A stretch of DNA of 64,000 nucleotides from NCBI RefSeq assembly GCF_000708715.2, contig NZ_JENB01000010.1, forward strand, positions 62,001-126,000, given 5' to 3'. This stretch comes from Pseudomonas putida W15Oct28. GTDB lineage: Bacteria; Pseudomonadota; Gammaproteobacteria; Pseudomonadales; Pseudomonadaceae. Positions 19,153 through 28,043 of the stretch are shown here, piece after piece. The notes beneath the pieces were generated by a model that searched no databases, was not told where the DNA came from, and was given only the letters and a program-made list of their open reading frames with translations. Numbering within the stretch: the stretch's first letter is position 1; the number at the start of each line of letters is the position of its first letter. Both the position numbers and the translations under genes were made by a program.

Positions 19153-20556
19153 TCACCCAATGGCGCCGTCCGAATCAGTGACTACAGACAGCAGCGTCAA
19201 GCGAACAGCATTGGGTTCGTGCAATGCGCGGTGGCTGTACGACCCACTGCTCAGTGGGCCTTGCAGGTCATCCTCAACTTTCATATCGTCAAGTGATCCG
19301 TGGTGTTTGTCAGGCGCGATACGGTAGCGCAGCACGCGAACCTTATTACGCTTGAAGGCTTCGGGCAAACCTACCATTTCCAGTTGTATATCGTGGGTGA
19401 CGTCATGCGACCACTGATAGTTCCAGCTCAGCACAGCCACCTTGTTATGGTCCCCGCCCGCGAGTGTCCCTACACCCAACCCTCGTTCACAGAGATGGGT
19501 AGATGAATAAAACCGCATATTCGGTAATAGGGTTTGCATCAGCGACAGCAAATAAAACGGACGGGGTGTGCCGTCTTTTACATCGCCGAGCAGGTCGGGC
19601 TTGGCGATTCCGTCAGATGCCTGATTAGCAAAGTAATTTTTTCGACCGTTGTCCGGGTGTATGACAGTCCAGTGAAAAGGAATTATTCTCGATTGTTGAA
19701 CGTAGAAATAGTCCATGGCCGCCATGCCGGCCGCTTGAATATGAAGGTCATAATTGAAGCCGCGCGACGAAGCCCGGTCTATGGGGAAAAAACCGGTTTC
19801 CGACACGAAGGCAGGTATATGCTCCAAGCTGTATTCTTTCAGCATGTTTTCAAGGGTGTCTCTTTCGTGCTTGACCATCGCTGGGAAGTCTTTATTCTCT
19901 AAAGGGTCGTCAGAGCGTCCAAAGAGATACTGATGGTAAGCGATGAAGTCCAACCGTTTATCGCTTGTATTGTCATCCCTGTAGCAGTTCAGAAAAGTCC
20001 ATAACTTCTCCTCGTCGAACGTGTTGATGGTAGGCCCGCCAATTCCCATGCTTGGGCCTGGCAGGTTTCGGGCATTCACTTCGTTTACAACACTCGTAAT
20101 GAACTGGTACCTGGTGTAGTACTCGACCATGCTCGAAGAAGGCTCATTCTCGGCCTCGACCCACTCGATCGTAGGGCAAAGCGCTTTGTAATACGCCATC
20201 ATCTCAACCTGCAGACTACGCATTTCATCCACGGAAATTTCGCCCTTGAGGACATGCTCATAATTACTTCGCCAGTTTAAAAGTAACCGATTGCTTAGGT
20301 CGCGCCAGCGCTCAAGGTACTGGCCGAGGTTGCTGTACCTGGGTTCCCGTTCTTTCAAATCGTACGCTTGATCAAATTCAATCCATACGCGCGCGCGTAC
20401 ACCGCCGAGTCTTCTAAGGTGTTTGACAATGGCCGGGCTGAAACTCGTTCCGTGGCCAGGCGTGGAGCTTAACTGCCGGCCCAAGGAAAACTTGAACAAC
20501 CCTTGAGGTGCACTGAAGTCCGCAACAACTGTATTTTTGATTAAAGGCATGTTCAT
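19153..20556 (-). CDS. GH39-like glycoside hydrolase (clan GH-A fold)
   Basis: 467-residue protein without a signal peptide, similar to GH39-type TIM-barrel glycosidases. Asn-Glu in WVEAENEPSSS (N137-E138) matches the clan GH-A acid/base glutamate. FVSETGFF (E253) matches the strand-7 nucleophile. A C-terminal beta region follows (VAVLSWNYQWSHD), as in GH39 beta-xylosidases. AAGGAG lies just upstream of two ATG codons (20556 and 20550). The base composition is clearly AT-richer than the neighbours. It is the only metabolic cargo gene in the dusA-linked insertion. The substrate cannot be read from the sequence. Confidence 0.65.
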   Translation of the reverse strand: MNMPLIKNTVVADFSAPQGLFKFSLGRQLSSTPGHGTSFSPAIVKHLRRLGGVRARVWIEFDQAYDLKEREPRYSNLGQYLERWRDLSNRLLLNWRSNYEHVLKGEISVDEMRSLQVEMMAYYKALCPTIEWVEAENEPSSSMVEYYTRYQFITSVVNEVNARNLPGPSMGIGGPTINTFDEEKLWTFLNCYRDDNTSDKRLDFIAYHQYLFGRSDDPLENKDFPAMVKHERDTLENMLKEYSLEHIPAFVSETGFFPIDRASSRGFNYDLHIQAAGMAAMDYFYVQQSRIIPFHWTVIHPDNGRKNYFANQASDGIAKPDLLGDVKDGTPRPFYLLSLMQTLLPNMRFYSSTHLCERGLGVGTLAGGDHNKVAVLSWNYQWSHDVTHDIQLEMVGLPEAFKRNKVRVLRYRIAPDKHHGSLDDMKVEDDLQGPLSSGSYSHRALHEPNAVRLTLLSVVTDSDGAIG

Positions 20557-20691
20557 AGGCTCCTTTGCTTTAGGTGATGAGCGAGGCCAGGCGCGAGGTC
20601 AAGCACGCGGTGATTACGCTTACTTGATGTGGCGAGAGCGCTATAAACTATCGAGTAACCGATGCAGCAATACAACTGTCAGAAATGCTAG

Positions 20692-21219
20692 TGTGGTGTT
20701 TCAGAAGTACCTTTGAAAATTACGTGCCCCACGGGCGATGGAGGCCAGGGTGTCCTCGGCTTTTTCAGGGGGGTTGTGAATGCCTGGAGCTTGTATTCGG
20801 GACCACCACGTGCCTGGCTTGGCATTTTCGGCGCCTATCAGATCGAGCGCCGCCCGCGCGGCGCATCGCGAGCTACGCTCGCTCCTACATTTGTTTCGGG
20901 CCAGTGAGGCCTGTGGCATTTGCGCGCGACCGCCTTGTTGGCACGACGCGATATTGTGTCGGACAAACAAGGCGGTCGCGCGCGCTGGCACAGGCGTGAC
21001 TGGCCCGAAACGGATGTAGGAGCGAGCGTAGCTCGCGATGCGCCGCGCGGGCGGCGCTCGATGGCCCCCATCACCCTATCTCCCGTCAAGCACATAGCAG
21101 CCCCACTCCCCAACATTCCGTGAAAATCCACAAAAAAGCCGAGGACACCCTGGCCTCCGTCGCCCGTGCGGCACGGGCTTTGGGCACGTAATTTTCAAAG
21201 GTACTTCTGAAACACCACA
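20692..21219. mobile_element. 528-bp palindromic mobile-element-like unit, no transposase
   Basis: The ends are a perfect inverted repeat of at least 37 bp starting TGTGGTGTTTCAGAAGTACC. After a short gap the arms continue with GGCCAGGGTGTCCTCGGCTT (20741-20760 and inverted at about 21145-21164). The core (20839-21062) is itself a palindrome: the REP-like unit GAGCGCCGCCCGCGCGGCGC with TGTAGGAGCGAGCGTAGCTC sits on both sides, inverted, around CGCGCGACCGCCTTGTT. CTAG flanks both ends (20688-20691 and 21220-21223). No convincing coding frame is present. It resembles a non-autonomous element (MITE) carrying inverted REPs. Confidence 0.65.
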
Positions 21220-22076
21220 CTAGGCTCTGTACGAAAAGAGATGTCGCAAACACCGCATGGAACAAGCCAGCGAGACCATAGCGGCATAACTTTTCGCGAG
21301 CTTGTCGAAGCGTGTCACGATGCGGCGATTCTCTATCAGCCAGCCAAACATGCGCTCGATGATGTTGCGCTGTCGGTATTTGGGCAGATCAAACAGTCTG
21401 GGTAAGCCGGGCTTGGGTTTGCGTTTCATTGAGCGCAGCGGGATGACGGGCTGCATTCGATATTGGTCGCAGTAGCGGCGAAGCGCTTCGGCGTCGTAGC
21501 CTTTGTCGGCAAGCAGCCATTTGCAGCGCTTGCGCGGACGACCTCGTTGGCTTGATGGAATGCTGACGTCGTCCAGCAGTGGCTGGGCGTAGCTAATGTC
21601 ACTGGCTTGACCGCCAGAGAGGAGAAAACGCAGCGGTGTCCCGTTAGCGTCGCAGAGCATGTGGATCTTGGTGGTCAGTCCACCGCGACTGCGACCTAGA
21701 GCGTGATCGGCAGGCTCGTCAGGCCCCCTTTTTTCCCGGCGCCAGATGAGGCTCGGGTTGCGCGTACAGCAGTTGAGTCGATCATCCAGGTTTGCAAATC
21801 GATCAAGCCTTGCTCATTCAATCTCAAGTGCAAGCGTTTGAGCATCTGATCGAATGTGCCGTGGTTTCGCCAACCCCGGAACCGTTGATACACCGTTGAC
21901 CATGGGCCGAAGCGTTCCGGCATATCTCGCCACGCAGCGCCCGAGCAGAGTACCCAGAGCACGCCATCGAGCATCAGGCGGTCGCTCAGGCGGGGCCGCC
22001 CCCGACCATGGGTTTCAGTGAAGAGATCGGCGACCACAGTCCAGGCCTCATCCGAGAGTTCGTAACGCTTTGCCAT
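21220..22076 (-). CDS. IS5-family (IS427-type) transposase, two frames joined by -1 frameshift
   Basis: The first frame begins MAKRYELSDEAWTVVADLF at 22076 with AAGGAA upstream, carries the first DDE aspartate (WMIDSTAVRATRAS) and ends at 21696. The second contains LLADKGYDAEALRRY and the C-terminal RNIIERMFGWLIENRRIVTR with the last Glu. Between them AAAAAAG (minus strand, near 21728-21734) is the slippery heptamer typical of IS427-group elements, so a fused protein is probably made by programmed frameshifting. The TAG stop at 21220-21222 lies in the flanking CTAG, outside the insertion sequence itself. Confidence 0.85.
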
Positions 22077-22169
22077 CACAGAATTCCTTTCCGTAGATGG
22101 CCGGGAACCCTACAGAATTCCAGCTTACGAAGGGCGCCGATTGGGTTTCTCGGGATTTCGTACAGAGAC
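21223..22169 (-). mobile_element. IS5-family (IS427 group) insertion sequence
   Basis: The terminal repeats are GGCTCTGTACGAAA at 21223 and, inverted, GTCTCTGTACGAAA at 22169. CTAG stands at both junctions (21220-21223 and 22169-22172), giving a TA or CTAG target duplication. The element appears intact and possibly active. It abuts the palindromic unit on its left, sharing the CTAG. Confidence 0.82.
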
Positions 22170-22212
22170 TAGGGTGCAGCAAACGAGCAGGCCATGGCAT
22201 ACAGCTCCCGGC

Positions 22213-23082
22213 CTACTTCAGCGGCACATAGATATCCGTTTGCCACTGCTCCAGCGGCGTTTCCGGATACGCGCTCAGGTAATGGAAGAACAACGGATGG
22301 TCGCGCAGTTCTTCGTTGCTAGACGGCAGCCAGTCCCGGTAAAGCGGGTAAATGGTTTCGCCGATGTAGTCAGGCGAGCCGCTATGCCGAATCACGGCAC
22401 AACGCCCCGCCGGTATAACCCGTTCATGCACGCCGAACTCATTGGGCTGCACAGCCTCGTCCATCTCCCCACAAACGGCGAAGCGAAAGGCGTCGGGTGG
22501 GGTGGTGTCGGGGTTGTCGTAGGGGATGCCGAACGTGCGGCTGCTGGCCACCGGCGACTGGCCGCTGGTTATGCGCCATTGGCGGAAACGCGCGACGCTT
22601 TCACCGACCAGGCTGGGCGCCCCTCGGTGTTCGAGCGCGGCGACGCGGGTTTCGGCGAAATCCACGATACGGATCTGCATGGTGATACTCCTGGAAAGGT
22701 GTGGAACAACGAATACCGCACTCCAGGCCTGCCAGTTCGGCGCCTTGGCGAACACGCTCGGCGCCATGCCGAACGCACGCTTGAACGCCCTGGAAAAGGC
22801 TTCGGGGCTTTCGAAGCCGGCACCGAGTGCGGCTTCCAGCACGGGCGTTACGGGCGAGGCGACCAGTTGGTGCGCCGCACGTCGAAGCCTCATCAGCTGC
22901 ACATACCGTGAAACCGGAACGCCCATGTATGCCGTGAACTGCCGATGGAAGTGAAACGCCGAGAAGTTGGCGATGCGGCTCAAGGCATTCACCGACAGGT
23001 CACCTTCAAGGTGGCTGTCGATGTAGGCACGCACGGTTTCGAACCGTTTTGCGTAGTTATGGCTGTGCTGAGAGTCAGTCAA
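22213..23082 (-). CDS. AraC-family regulator with GyrI-like effector domain
   Basis: 289 residues. The N-terminal AraC HTH pair spans residues 10-110 (LSVNALSRIANFSAFHFHRQF and FESPEAFSRAFKRAFGMAPS). The C-terminal half is a GyrI/Rob-like ligand-binding domain (ITMQIRIVDFAETRVAALEHRG). This order is used by regulators that sense cationic drugs or other small amphipathic molecules. The start appears to be TTG at 23082, since no ATG precedes the first HTH. No obvious target gene adjoins; it may regulate itself. Confidence 0.87.
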   Translation of the reverse strand: MTDSQHSHNYAKRFETVRAYIDSHLEGDLSVNALSRIANFSAFHFHRQFTAYMGVPVSRYVQLMRLRRAAHQLVASPVTPVLEAALGAGFESPEAFSRAFKRAFGMAPSVFAKAPNWQAWSAVFVVPHLSRSITMQIRIVDFAETRVAALEHRGAPSLVGESVARFRQWRITSGQSPVASSRTFGIPYDNPDTTPPDAFRFAVCGEMDEAVQPNEFGVHERVIPAGRCAVIRHSGSPDYIGETIYPLYRDWLPSSNEELRDHPLFFHYLSAYPETPLEQWQTDIYVPLK

Positions 23083-23211
23083 CGAGCGGAGTCTCTGGAA
23101 GGTGCGGTGAGCGCTAGCATCCGTTGTTCAGGCATCCAGGTGCCTAGCCGTGATTGCTCTGTTGGAGATTTCTCAACCCTTTACGCGCAGTGAACTCATT
23201 ATGGACACGGT

Positions 23212-23235
23212 CCCCCGGCGTGGTGGTGCCGGGGG
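23212..23235. terminator. Hairpin downstream of the first siderophore receptor
   Basis: CCCCCGGC and GCCGGGGG form an 8-bp stem located 26 bases past the receptor stop. No T-run on the minus strand, so terminator function is uncertain. Confidence 0.45.
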
Positions 23236-23260
23236 CTTTGGTCTAGTGCTTGGGAATACC

Positions 23261-25786
23261 CTAGAAGCTGTACTTCACATTGACCATCAGGTTACGCGGC
23301 GCCCCCCAGAAAACCGTGCCGTAGTTGCCAATGCCACTGTAGTAATGCTTGTCGAACAGGTTGTTGACGTTGACGGTAGCCTTCAGGTTGCGGGTGAAGT
23401 CATAGCCGCCGACCAGCCCGACCAGTGCGTAAGACTTCTGTTCGAACTTGGCAGCTGGGTCGTCGATCGCGTACCAGTCCTCATCGCTGGGCTTGAAGAA
23501 GGTCGAACTCTGCCAATACGCATTGCCGCCCACGGTGAACTTGCGCCATTCGCCCTGCAGGCGGTAGTTGGTCGCCAGCTTGAGCAGATGTTGCGGTTGG
23601 TTGGTCGCCACGCGCTGGTCATCAGCATCGTGGGATTCGGCGAAGGTGTAGCCCGCCATCACTTGCAGGTCCTTCATCAGTTCGCCGTTCATTTCCAGCT
23701 CGACGCCGCGCGTGGTGACGCCTTGCGCCGCCCGGTAGGCGCCGCCGCCACTTGGCGTGGTGCCGCCGGTCAGCACCGCGAAGTTGTCCTGCTTCAGCTC
23801 GAACAGGGCCAGGCTGGCATTCAGGCGGTTTTCGAAGTAGGCGCCTTTGATCCCGATCTCATAGCTGGCGCCGGTGAGCGGGTCGATGGGTTTACCGTCC
23901 GTACCGAGGCTATAGGCTTGCGGCTTGAACACGTCGGTGTAACTGGCATACACCGTGTGGTAGCGGTCCAGGTCGTAGGTGATGCCCGCATAAGGCACGA
24001 TTTCGCTGGAGTTGGTGGCGCTGGCCGGGAGGCGGCGACCGATGGCGTTGATCGTGTCGATGTCCCATTTGTAGTCGACGATCCGTGCCCCCAGGATGAC
24101 TGCCAACGCGTCGGTAGGTTTGAGGATGGTTGCCGCGAAACCGACCCTCTGGCGTGCGTTGATATCGAAGGTGGACCACCATTCGAAGTTGGTCGGGGTA
24201 TCGCCGTAGCCGTCCCACTGGAATACGTCGTCGATGACGCCATTGGTCACGCCATCATGACGCTTGGAGGTGGATTCGGTGTGGGCGATGCTGTAGCCGA
24301 ACACGGCTTCATGCACGCGTCCGCCCAGCGAGAACGGGCCGCGAGCATACAGGTCCAGGCCTTTTTCCTTGCTGGTGGTGTTGAACTTGCTCGCGGTGCC
24401 GTTGTTGTTCACGGCGCCGGTTTCCGGGTCGATGTTGCCGCCGATAAAGCCATGGGAAATGCTGCCGTCTGCCTGGATGGCCTCGCTGCTGATGCCCGAT
24501 ATCAGCTCGCGCGAGCGGTAATCACGGCTGCTGGCTACGCCTTTGAGTACCCAGTCGTTATCGAAGGTATGGGCAAGCTCTGCAAAGGCACGCTGGGTTT
24601 CCTGGTTGCGCCAGGTCCAGCGGTCGGCGGCGTTGGTGTCACGGTCGAACTTCACCGTACGGCCATCGAGAAAGAACGCGGGCAGTGCACCTGTGGTGCT
24701 GCCGTTGTCGTAGTTTTTCTGCACGTCGTAGCCAAGCGTGAACAGGGTGTTCTCGCTGAGGTCGGCTTCCAGCACGCCGTAGAAGGTGTTCTGCTCGCCG
24801 GTCAGGTACTCGACGTAACTGTGCTGGGATTGTGTGCCAGCCACCATGCGGCCACGGACATTACCGCTGTCGGTCAACGGGCCGGCAAGGTCGAAGTCGG
24901 CCTGGTATTTGTCCCAGGACCCGGCGCCGGCGCCGATATGGCCCTGCAGTTCGGCAGTGGGCCGCTTGCGCACCAGGTTGATGACCCCCGAGGGGTTGCC
25001 GGCGCCGTTGACCAGGCCGGTTGCGCCCTTGAGCACTTCGACCCGGTCATAGACCAGGCTGTTGCCGATGCTGTAGTTGTCGCGCAATGAGCCGCCGTCG
25101 GAAGACAGGCTGGGCACGCCATCGAACTGATAGTTATCCAGCTTGAAACCGCGCGAATAGAAGGTAAAGGCTTCGGAGCTTTCCTGGTTGACCGTGACAC
25201 CGGGCGTTTGCTTCAGGACTTCGGAAACACTCTGCAGGTTCTGGTCGTCCATCTGCTGGCGGGTGACCACGCTGATCGACTGCGGGGTTTTGCGCAAGCT
25301 CAGGTTCAGGCGTGTGGCGGCGGCGGTTTCGCCGGTGGTGTAGGAGCCGCTTCCCTCGGTGGTCAGGCCCAAACCTTCACCCGTGATGCTGGTTGCGCCC
25401 AGTTGCAGTGCCGAACCTGCATCAACCTGGCTCACCAGCACATAGTTGTTGCCCACCAGCAAAGCTTGTAGCCCGGTGCCGGCCAGCAGTTGGGCAAACC
25501 CCTGTTCGATACTGTAGCCACCGTGCAGCCCGCTGCTCAGCCGACCTTGGGTCAGGGCCGCATCGAACGACAGCAGTACGCCGGCCTCGCGGGCGAAGCG
25601 GTTCAAGGTCGTCACCAGCGGCCCGGGGGCGATGTCGTAGACGCGGCTGGCCTGCTCGGCATGGGCTTGGGCGCCCGTCGACAGCAGCGGGGCCAGCAGC
25701 CCGGCATGCAGCGCGAGGGCGCCGCCAAGCATTAGGGACGTGAGGTGTTTTCGGCGTGGGTATGGGCAGCTTGTTGTTCTAGGCAT
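23261..25786 (-). CDS. TonB-dependent siderophore receptor with signalling domain
   Basis: Outer-membrane ferric-siderophore transducer of 841 residues. After a signal peptide comes an N-terminal secretin/TonB (STN) signalling domain (VYDIAPGPLVTTLNRFAREAG to NNYVLVSQ, roughly residues 47-125). The plug (RKTPQSISVVTRQQMDDQN, ATGLVNGAGNPSGVINLVRKRP) and 22-strand barrel follow, ending in the aromatic NVKYSF. The STN domain means it signals to the anti-sigma factor encoded upstream. The ATG at 25786 is preceded by AAGGAG. Siderophore unknown; general similarity is to FoxA/FpvA-type receptors. Confidence 0.92.
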   Translation of the reverse strand: MPRTTSCPYPRRKHLTSLMLGGALALHAGLLAPLLSTGAQAHAEQASRVYDIAPGPLVTTLNRFAREAGVLLSFDAALTQGRLSSGLHGGYSIEQGFAQLLAGTGLQALLVGNNYVLVSQVDAGSALQLGATSITGEGLGLTTEGSGSYTTGETAAATRLNLSLRKTPQSISVVTRQQMDDQNLQSVSEVLKQTPGVTVNQESSEAFTFYSRGFKLDNYQFDGVPSLSSDGGSLRDNYSIGNSLVYDRVEVLKGATGLVNGAGNPSGVINLVRKRPTAELQGHIGAGAGSWDKYQADFDLAGPLTDSGNVRGRMVAGTQSQHSYVEYLTGEQNTFYGVLEADLSENTLFTLGYDVQKNYDNGSTTGALPAFFLDGRTVKFDRDTNAADRWTWRNQETQRAFAELAHTFDNDWVLKGVASSRDYRSRELISGISSEAIQADGSISHGFIGGNIDPETGAVNNNGTASKFNTTSKEKGLDLYARGPFSLGGRVHEAVFGYSIAHTESTSKRHDGVTNGVIDDVFQWDGYGDTPTNFEWWSTFDINARQRVGFAATILKPTDALAVILGARIVDYKWDIDTINAIGRRLPASATNSSEIVPYAGITYDLDRYHTVYASYTDVFKPQAYSLGTDGKPIDPLTGASYEIGIKGAYFENRLNASLALFELKQDNFAVLTGGTTPSGGGAYRAAQGVTTRGVELEMNGELMKDLQVMAGYTFAESHDADDQRVATNQPQHLLKLATNYRLQGEWRKFTVGGNAYWQSSTFFKPSDEDWYAIDDPAAKFEQKSYALVGLVGGYDFTRNLKATVNVNNLFDKHYYSGIGNYGTVFWGAPRNLMVNVKYSF

Positions 25787-25883
25787 GACAGCTCCTTCAA
25801 ATGCCTGTTTTGGCGGTTTGCAGGAGAGCTCGAACGAGAGAGGCCAATCCGACAATGCGGTTGAGAAATATTTTCACCTGACA

Positions 25884-26828
25884 TTACGACGGGGCAGGCA
25901 TCAGCCTGACCCAGTAGCGCGTCCAGGTGCTGATCTTCAGTTGCAGCGCCTCGGCAATCGCCACCAGGGCGCGGTCGGTGTCGTCCAGTGGATACACCCC
26001 AGCCAGGCGCAGCCCGGCCACGTCGTCACTGCAACTCAGCACGCCGGGGCGGTAGCGCTGCAGTTCGGCCAAGGCGCGGCGCAGCGGCCAGCCGTCGAGC
26101 ACCAACTGACCATCGCGCCAAGCCGTGCGAGCCAGGTCGGCTGGGCGTGGTTCGGGCAACGGACCGTTGTCGAAGGCCAGGGCCATGCCTGCCTCAACCC
26201 GCACCTCATGGGCGCTCGCGGCGTTGTGCACCGCAACGGCGTGTTCGATAACGGACAGCTCGGTGCAGTCGCCATGCAGGCGCACGGTGAAATCAGTGCC
26301 CAGGGCGCGCATGTCGCCATGCACCGTGCGCACGCGCAGCGGGCGAGAGTCAGCGGCGGTGTGTACGGCGATTTCGCCTTCCACCAGCACGATCAGGCGT
26401 TGCTCTGTGCTGTAGCGGATATCGACCACAGAGGCTGTATTGAGCGTCAGCCGCGTGCCGTCCTGCAGGGTCAGGCTGCGGCGTTCGCCGGTCGCGGTAC
26501 GCACATCGGCCAACCAGATGGGGGTGTTGCGATAGCCTGTCCAGGCTACCCCGGCCAGCCCCACACCGAGCACCAGCGTCTTGAGCACCGTACGCCGTCC
26601 CGTCCCGATCTGCCCTGCGGCAAGGGTGTGCCGTGCCAGCGGGCCATGCACGCCGGCAAGGCCTGCTTGCAACTGCTCCAGGCGCCCCCAAGCCCAACCG
26701 TGCAAAGGAGTCTGATCGAGCCAGGCTTGCCACTGTGCCCGGTTTTCCGCGCAATCAGGTGCTGCCAGAAAGCGCGCATGCCAGTGTGCCGCGTCGCGCA
26801 GGGCCTGGCGCTGGTCGGCGGGGCTCAC
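25884..26828 (-). CDS. FecR-type anti-sigma factor (iron signalling)
   Basis: 314 residues. The N-terminal cytosolic DUF4880 domain has the WQAWLDQTPLHGWAWGRLEQLQ stretch. A single membrane segment (LKTLVLGVGLAGVAW, about residues 82-96) and a periplasmic FecR domain (GERRSLTLQDGTRLTLNTAS) follow. It relays the loaded state of the STN-bearing receptor to the sigma factor. The start is GTG at 26828, overlapping the sigma gene stop (GTGA). The receptor gene follows after about 100 bases. Confidence 0.9.
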   Translation of the reverse strand: MSPADQRQALRDAAHWHARFLAAPDCAENRAQWQAWLDQTPLHGWAWGRLEQLQAGLAGVHGPLARHTLAAGQIGTGRRTVLKTLVLGVGLAGVAWTGYRNTPIWLADVRTATGERRSLTLQDGTRLTLNTASVVDIRYSTEQRLIVLVEGEIAVHTAADSRPLRVRTVHGDMRALGTDFTVRLHGDCTELSVIEHAVAVHNAASAHEVRVEAGMALAFDNGPLPEPRPADLARTAWRDGQLVLDGWPLRRALAELQRYRPGVLSCSDDVAGLRLAGVYPLDDTDRALVAIAEALQLKISTWTRYWVRLMPAPS

Positions 26829-27352
26829 AGTTGCGCATCGAAAGCGAACAGCAGGCAACGTTCGGTGGCTTTGGCCATGTACTTCGTCACCGAACTGACC
26901 GACACACCGAGGCGCTGTGCGACCTCTGGGTAGGTCAGGCCATCGAGTTGCACGTACAGGAAGGTATCGCGCACTTTGTGGCCCAGCCCGTCGAGCATGG
27001 CGTTCAGTTGCATCAGGGTTTCCAGCATCAGCAGGCGTTGTTCGGGCGAGCACTCTTCGAGTACCGGCTGGCTGGCGAGGAACTCCAGGTAGGCCTGCTC
27101 AAGGTTGCGTCGGCGCAGTTGGTCGATCATCACCCGCCGTGCCACGGTGGCCAGAAAGCTGCGAGGCTCTGCCAATGGCTGGCGTAGCGCGCTGCTGATC
27201 AGGCGCAAGAAGGTGTCCTGGGTAATATCGGCCGCCCGGTCTGCATTACCCAAGCGCCTGCGAATCCAGCCTTGCAGCCATTGGCTGTGGTCGCGGTACA
27301 GGGCGTGCATCTCATCATGCCGGGCTGATGCGGGCGGCTGGGGGTAGGGCAC
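26825..27352 (-). CDS. FecI-type ECF sigma factor
   Basis: ECF sigma factor of 175 residues for iron starvation. Region 2 is recognised in ADITQDTFLRLISSALRQ and region 4 in LTYPEVAQRLGVSVSSVTKYM. The GTG at 27352 is chosen because AGGA stands about 8 bases upstream; a downstream ATG at 27310 would remove part of region 1/2. It is first in a sigma/anti-sigma/receptor unit. An AT-rich imperfect palindrome upstream may be a Fur site. Confidence 0.88.
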   Translation of the reverse strand: MPYPQPPASARHDEMHALYRDHSQWLQGWIRRRLGNADRAADITQDTFLRLISSALRQPLAEPRSFLATVARRVMIDQLRRRNLEQAYLEFLASQPVLEECSPEQRLLMLETLMQLNAMLDGLGHKVRDTFLYVQLDGLTYPEVAQRLGVSVSSVTKYMAKATERCLLFAFDAQL

Positions 27353-27377
27353 CTGGATCTTCCTGATTATAAAGTGC

Positions 27378-27402
27378 GGATAAGAATTGATCGCAATTAT
27401 AG
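27378..27402. promoter_or_regulatory. Possible Fur box upstream of fecI-type gene
   Basis: ATAAGAATTGATCGCAATTAT is an imperfect AT-rich palindrome some 30-50 bases before the sigma start. Agreement with the Fur consensus is only partial. Confidence 0.35.
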
Positions 27403-27425
27403 GGGTATCAGGATGCTTTGCAATG

Positions 27426-27827
27426 TCAGTCGGGTTGAGGCACTGCGCTGCAGGGCGCGTACCACGGGGCAGCAGAATCGAGGTGAAGGTGTTTCTGCTG
27501 CTTGGGCAGGAAGGGAGTATCAAGCGTGCCCAGCGCTATCGAAACCCAGTCGGAAAACTCACCTTGGGAGCGTGACCAGAACAAGGTCGAGCCGCACTCC
27601 ACGCAGAACTCCCGCGCTACCATCGGCGAAGACGCATAGGCCTTGATACTGGTGGCGCCGCGAAGGATGCGCAGCATGCTGCGCTGAACGCTGCCGTAGG
27701 ACGCGAAAGCTGCCCCGTGGCCTTTGCGGCACTGGCTGCAATGGCAGTGGCTCACAGCTTTTGGCGGGGTAAGCAGCAGGTAACTGACCGCTGCGCACAA
27801 GCAGCTTCCTTGGTATGCCTCTTTCAC
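27426..27827 (-). CDS. GFA-family (glutathione-dependent formaldehyde-activating enzyme-like) protein
   Basis: 133-residue zinc protein of the GFA/CENP-V family. The cysteine sets are visible: GSCLCAAVSY, HCHCSQCRKGHGAAFASY and EFCVECGSTLFW. The fold binds two zinc ions. Most members have no proven substrate, so glutathione-formaldehyde activity should not be assumed. The start is probably GTG at 27827 (GGAAG upstream). Confidence 0.85.
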   Translation of the reverse strand: MKEAYQGSCLCAAVSYLLLTPPKAVSHCHCSQCRKGHGAAFASYGSVQRSMLRILRGATSIKAYASSPMVAREFCVECGSTLFWSRSQGEFSDWVSIALGTLDTPFLPKQQKHLHLDSAAPWYAPCSAVPQPD

Positions 27828-28043
27828 TGGCGCTTCCGTGCAGGTGGAAAACGCCAGCGTAACCGCCCCGGCCTGATCAGTCGACCGTCGCAAGCCGGCA
27901 CACCTGCTTCGGCGTCAGCACGGTGTCGATTACGGGCATGCAAATTTATTTTTGGGGCGGTGCATCCAGAACGGCACCCGATGGGTAGTTCTTATCAGGC
28001 AGTCGATGATTGCCTGACCCACGACCCTCAAGGAGTTCGCCTC

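Noticed and set aside
20838..21131. Overlapping short frames inside the palindromic element
   Set aside because: They arise from both arms of the same inverted repeat and encode mirror-like Arg/Ala-rich peptides; not credible as genes.
15921..22172. A prophage
   Set aside because: Apart from the integrase there is no structural, lysis or replication gene; it is a small, mobile-element-rich insertion.
23150..25090. Long plus-strand open frame opposite the first siderophore receptor
   Set aside because: Antisense shadow of the receptor; no domain, and composition follows the codon bias of the other strand.
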